Of a DNA stretch of 8,360 nucleotides, positions 6,073 to 8,360 are shown piece by piece (the first letter of the stretch is position 1; each line of letters opens with the position of its first letter). A program made the position numbers and the translations under genes. The notes under the pieces are model-generated. The model saw nothing but the letters and a program-made list of their open reading frames with translations. It made no database searches and was not told the DNA's origin. Source of the stretch: a bacterium (GTDB taxonomy: Bacteria > Patescibacteriota > Minisyncoccia > Phycocordibacterales > Phycocordibacteraceae); assembly GCA_021817685.1 (NCBI GenBank), contig JAKAGD010000028.1:1-8360 (forward strand). Reading direction: 5' to 3'.

Positions 6073-8097
6073 CAGGAACGCATCGACCTTCCTGCTGAGC
6101 TCGATGGCTTGCGGCACGCTGGTCGTTATTTTTCCGGAAAACATCTGCCAAAATCCCGGGCGCAGCTCGTTGACCATCGTCGGACGCGAATCGGTCTTTT
6201 CTTTCTTCGGCAGAACGATGCGCGTCATGTACATGGAAGCAACCGGACGGCATTTCGCCACCTCAGGCGCATACGGCAACCATTTCTCCTTGTACGCTTC
6301 AAATCTTTCAAGCCTCCTTCTCGGGTCGTCATAATATTCGACGTTGAACTTGAATTCCGGCAGTTCGCCGACCATCCGTTCCAGAACCGACAGTTCCACA
6401 TCGTACAGAAGATGATTGCGGGAGAAACCGAAGGGCATGATGCCGAAGAACGGCCCGTCCATTATCGCCCAGCCGGTGTTGGCCCACGGCGTCCGCGCAA
6501 TCGGTACCTCGCACAGCTCATATTGATATGTAGCGAGCGGAAGGCCGGCAAGCTTGTTTATCCGGTTCAAATTGCTGTAGGTCGCATTCACAATGGCCGC
6601 GCAGCGGATGGTGCTGGTCCCGCCATCCGACTCATACGAGATGTCATACCCATTCTCGTTTTTCTGTATTGCCGTCACGTTCGCCGACGTCAAAAGGGCG
6701 ACGGCGGGGGTCTTCCTTATCTCTTCGTTGAGTATGTCCCGTATCGTATCCGCATCAAATATCGGCTCCGGGACCTTCAGGCTCAAAGCTATCTTCTCTT
6801 TTGAGAGTTTCGTAGCCGCCGGCCAAAACTCCTTGTAAGGCAAGCGTAACTTTTTGCAGAAAGCAAGGAAGTCTTCCGGGGCCGTCAGACCTCCCTCACG
6901 TGCGATCAAATAATGATTGTGCACATTCCTCCCTATGGCCCTATCAAAGACTTTTTCAAAAAGCTTTTTGGCTTTCAGACTTTCGCGCGCGGTCTTCTCA
7001 TCCCGGGGATAGTGGTAGCCCATATGCACCCGGCACTGGTTCACGAGCGAGGCGCCGGTGACTAGTCGCGAAGCTCGTTCCAGAAGCACGACCGCATATC
7101 CCTTTTTCGCTATTTCCAGCGCCGATAGCGCGCCAAAGATGCCGCCGCCGATAACGACGACCAGTTTTCTTGCTTGTTCAACGATACGAACCTCTTCGGC
7201 GGCGATCGGCAGATACTTCTTTAAGGTCAGAGCTTTTGCTGTTTTTGTGCCCGTGCCGAAATAGGCCAGTGAGACCCCTATCATATTCTCAAGAACATCC
7301 TCTTTCACCGGTGAGTTCTTCCCTCGGAGCGTCAGCGAAGGATACGCGATAAAGCCCGCCTCATTGCGCACGCCCGAGAAATCCGCAACGAGCGCCGGCT
7401 TCTTGCCGCCCGTGAGGAATATCTTCAGCGCCTCTATCCTTTCCTTAGAGGTCAGGTCGGACTCTATGCGTATCTCGGTCTTCCCGCAGTACTTGATCCG
7501 GATCTTGCTATCGGACCACTGCGATATTTGTAGGACGAGTTCTCCTCTCCACAACCCTGTATCGTTCAGTATCTGCAGGATATGCGGCAAAAATGCGGTC
7601 GCCGGGGTGAAAGAGCCCTTGCGTGCCGGCTCAAATGTACGGGAGAAAACAACGTCAACCGACGATATCTTGTTCCTGTTCTTTTTAACGAACTCTCCTA
7701 CTTTTTCCACCAATCCCGAGTAATGCCATTGGGAAGCAATGAGTACGTTGAGTTTGTGCCGAGATGCAAGCCGCCGCAGATGCGACAGTTCGCCCTTGGT
7801 AAGAGAAACGGGCTTCGGCAGAATGAAATTCTTAGCCCCGATGGCGATAAAATCCTCCAGCACGCCGATGAGCACATCGTGGTGTACGCAAACGTCGAAC
7901 ACATCGCTTTTATCTGGGGCACCGAATTTTTTCTTCCAAGCGCTCGCGGAGCCGAAAAACGGGACATCAGAAAATACCTTAGCTACGGGCTTATGGCGGC
8001 TCACGACCGCTTTCAGGCGGGCGGTCTTGAATGTGGCATATTTGCCGGCCATCCTCGTCCCGTGGACTCCGGCACCGACTATCGTGATATGTACCAT
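6061..8097 (-). CDS. Fused Gfo/Idh/MocA-type NAD(P)-binding oxidoreductase and FAD-dependent (DAO-type) oxidoreductase
   Basis: A 678-residue two-domain protein. The N-terminal part (1 to about 305) begins with the Rossmann motif VGAGVHG (7-13). It carries LPKPVS (93-98) where Gfo/Idh/MocA enzymes have their EKP lysine motif, and an AFLPHILQIL block with His172 resembling the family's conserved His region. The C-terminal part (about 311-678) restarts with VVVIGGGIFGALSALEIAKK (313-332) and Glu340 at the end of VVLLE, a classic FAD dinucleotide fold. It continues with RVHMGYHYPRD (356-366) and ends with FWQMFSGKITTSVPQA (649-664), like the closing FAD contact of DAO-family enzymes. No signal peptide or membrane segment is seen, so it should be cytoplasmic. 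The ATG at 8097 puts the first beta strand immediately after the start. The reaction and substrate are not recognised; redox modification of a sugar or its precursor is inferred from the neighbours. Confidence 0.85.
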   Translation of the reverse strand: MVHITIVGAGVHGTRMAGKYATFKTARLKAVVSRHKPVAKVFSDVPFFGSASAWKKKFGAPDKSDVFDVCVHHDVLIGVLEDFIAIGAKNFILPKPVSLTKGELSHLRRLASRHKLNVLIASQWHYSGLVEKVGEFVKKNRNKISSVDVVFSRTFEPARKGSFTPATAFLPHILQILNDTGLWRGELVLQISQWSDSKIRIKYCGKTEIRIESDLTSKERIEALKIFLTGGKKPALVADFSGVRNEAGFIAYPSLTLRGKNSPVKEDVLENMIGVSLAYFGTGTKTAKALTLKKYLPIAAEEVRIVEQARKLVVVIGGGIFGALSALEIAKKGYAVVLLERASRLVTGASLVNQCRVHMGYHYPRDEKTARESLKAKKLFEKVFDRAIGRNVHNHYLIAREGGLTAPEDFLAFCKKLRLPYKEFWPAATKLSKEKIALSLKVPEPIFDADTIRDILNEEIRKTPAVALLTSANVTAIQKNENGYDISYESDGGTSTIRCAAIVNATYSNLNRINKLAGLPLATYQYELCEVPIARTPWANTGWAIMDGPFFGIMPFGFSRNHLLYDVELSVLERMVGELPEFKFNVEYYDDPRRRLERFEAYKEKWLPYAPEVAKCRPVASMYMTRIVLPKKEKTDSRPTMVNELRPGFWQMFSGKITTSVPQAIELSRKVDAFLKKR

Positions 8098-8098
8098 C

Positions 8099-8118
8099 GT
8101 ACTCGCGATAGTACTCGC
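8099..8118. repeat. Two direct copies of GTACTCGC with an overlapping imperfect dyad
   Basis: GTACTCGC occurs at 8099-8106 and again at 8111-8118, a 12-bp period. The segment TACTCGCGATAGTA (8100-8113) is an imperfect palindrome with 10 of 14 positions symmetric. It sits just upstream of the reverse gene's start, in the 70-bp divergent intergenic region, and overlaps the candidate -10. It could be an operator or a chance repeat. Confidence 0.35.
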
Positions 8119-8136
8119 AAGTAACTAAAAAGCCAA
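8100..8136 (-). promoter_or_regulatory. Candidate sigma-70-like promoter for the fused oxidoreductase gene
   Basis: On the reverse strand TTGGCT (8136-8131) and TACTAT (8113-8108) are separated by 17 nt and each match the -35 and -10 consensus at 4 of 6 bases. The expected transcription start would be only a few bases before the ATG at 8097, so the message would be nearly leaderless. That fits the absence of a clear ribosome-binding site but also makes the call weak. The -10 element lies inside an imperfect dyad. Confidence 0.22.
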
Positions 8137-8167
8137 TCTCGTGGTACTACTATACGAACCGCACGCT

Positions 8168-8360
8168 ATGCCGCAGCCGCAATTCACCGTCCCCATCCTT
8201 TTGGTAGTCTTCAATCGCCCCGAAACAACTCGGTGGGTTTTTGATGAGATACGGAAACAGAAACCAGCCTCTCTTTTCATCGCCGCGGACGGCCCCCGAC
8301 CGAACCGGCCGGATGACGCTACAAAATGCGCGGAGGTCAGGAAGATCGTCTCGGACATTG
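8168..8360 (+). CDS. Glycosyltransferase-like protein, N-terminal fragment (3' end outside window)
   Basis: The open frame from ATG at 8168 runs off the window after 64 codons. The translation starts MPQPQFTVPILLVVFNRPET, then reads FDEIRKQKP, LFIAADGPRPNRPDDATKC and VRKIVSDI. A first strand followed by FNRP and an AADGPR segment is the N-terminal pattern of a GT-A-fold, nucleotide-sugar transferase-like family found in bacterial glycan clusters and sometimes labelled HlpA-like. ADGPR would be near the nucleotide-sugar binding edge; the DxD motif would lie beyond the window. A GTG at 8141 in the same frame is a possible alternative start, but the family start fits 8168 better. No clear Shine-Dalgarno is seen. 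It is divergent from the fused oxidoreductase, 70 bp away, and resumes the strand direction of the gmd operon. Confidence 0.75.
   Translation, partial: MPQPQFTVPILLVVFNRPETTRWVFDEIRKQKPASLFIAADGPRPNRPDDATKCAEVRKIVSDI

Noticed and set aside
6109..6804. Forward open frame opposite the FAD domain
   Set aside because: The reverse-strand reading has recognisable FAD and NAD(P) motifs over its full length; the forward reading has none.
8125..8358. Reverse-strand open frame at the window's right end
   Set aside because: The forward frame from 8168 has a recognisable glycosyltransferase-like N-terminus; the reverse reading has no pattern.

Overview
This window is an 8.4 kb piece of a bacterial surface-polysaccharide (O-antigen or capsule type) gene cluster. 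It probably comes from a Gram-negative or otherwise diderm bacterium, because it encodes a complete Wzm/Wzt-type ABC exporter. The GC content is moderate (mid-50s % by eye) and Ile ATA codons are fairly common. The sequence gives no safe basis for naming a phylum. No rRNA, tRNA, CRISPR array, IS element or phage gene was seen.

Bases 1-6057 are one tightly packed forward operon. In order it holds the end of gmd (GDP-mannose 4,6-dehydratase, cut by the window edge), fcl (GDP-L-fucose synthase), a wzm-like permease, a wzt-like ATPase with a C-terminal glycan-recognition domain, an AsnB-type glutamine amidotransferase, and a small class I SAM methyltransferase. Junctions are overlaps of 4, 8, 11 and 4 nt, plus one 11-nt gap before asnB, which argues for co-transcription and translational coupling. 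Together, gmd and fcl make GDP-L-fucose from GDP-mannose. The ABC pair would export a finished lipid-linked glycan across the inner membrane. AsnB and the methyltransferase could decorate or cap sugars.

Bases 6061-8097 carry a reverse-strand gene whose stop codon lies 3 nt from the methyltransferase stop. It encodes a 678-residue two-domain protein: an N-terminal Gfo/Idh/MocA-type NAD(P)-binding module fused to a C-terminal FAD-dependent DAO-type oxidoreductase. This is the most unusual gene in the window. It plausibly performs redox chemistry on a sugar or related metabolite for the same glycan, but its substrate cannot be read from the sequence.

A 70-bp divergent intergenic region (8098-8167) follows, with a repeat/dyad and a candidate promoter. 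The forward strand then resumes with the start of a glycosyltransferase-like gene that runs off the window at 8360.
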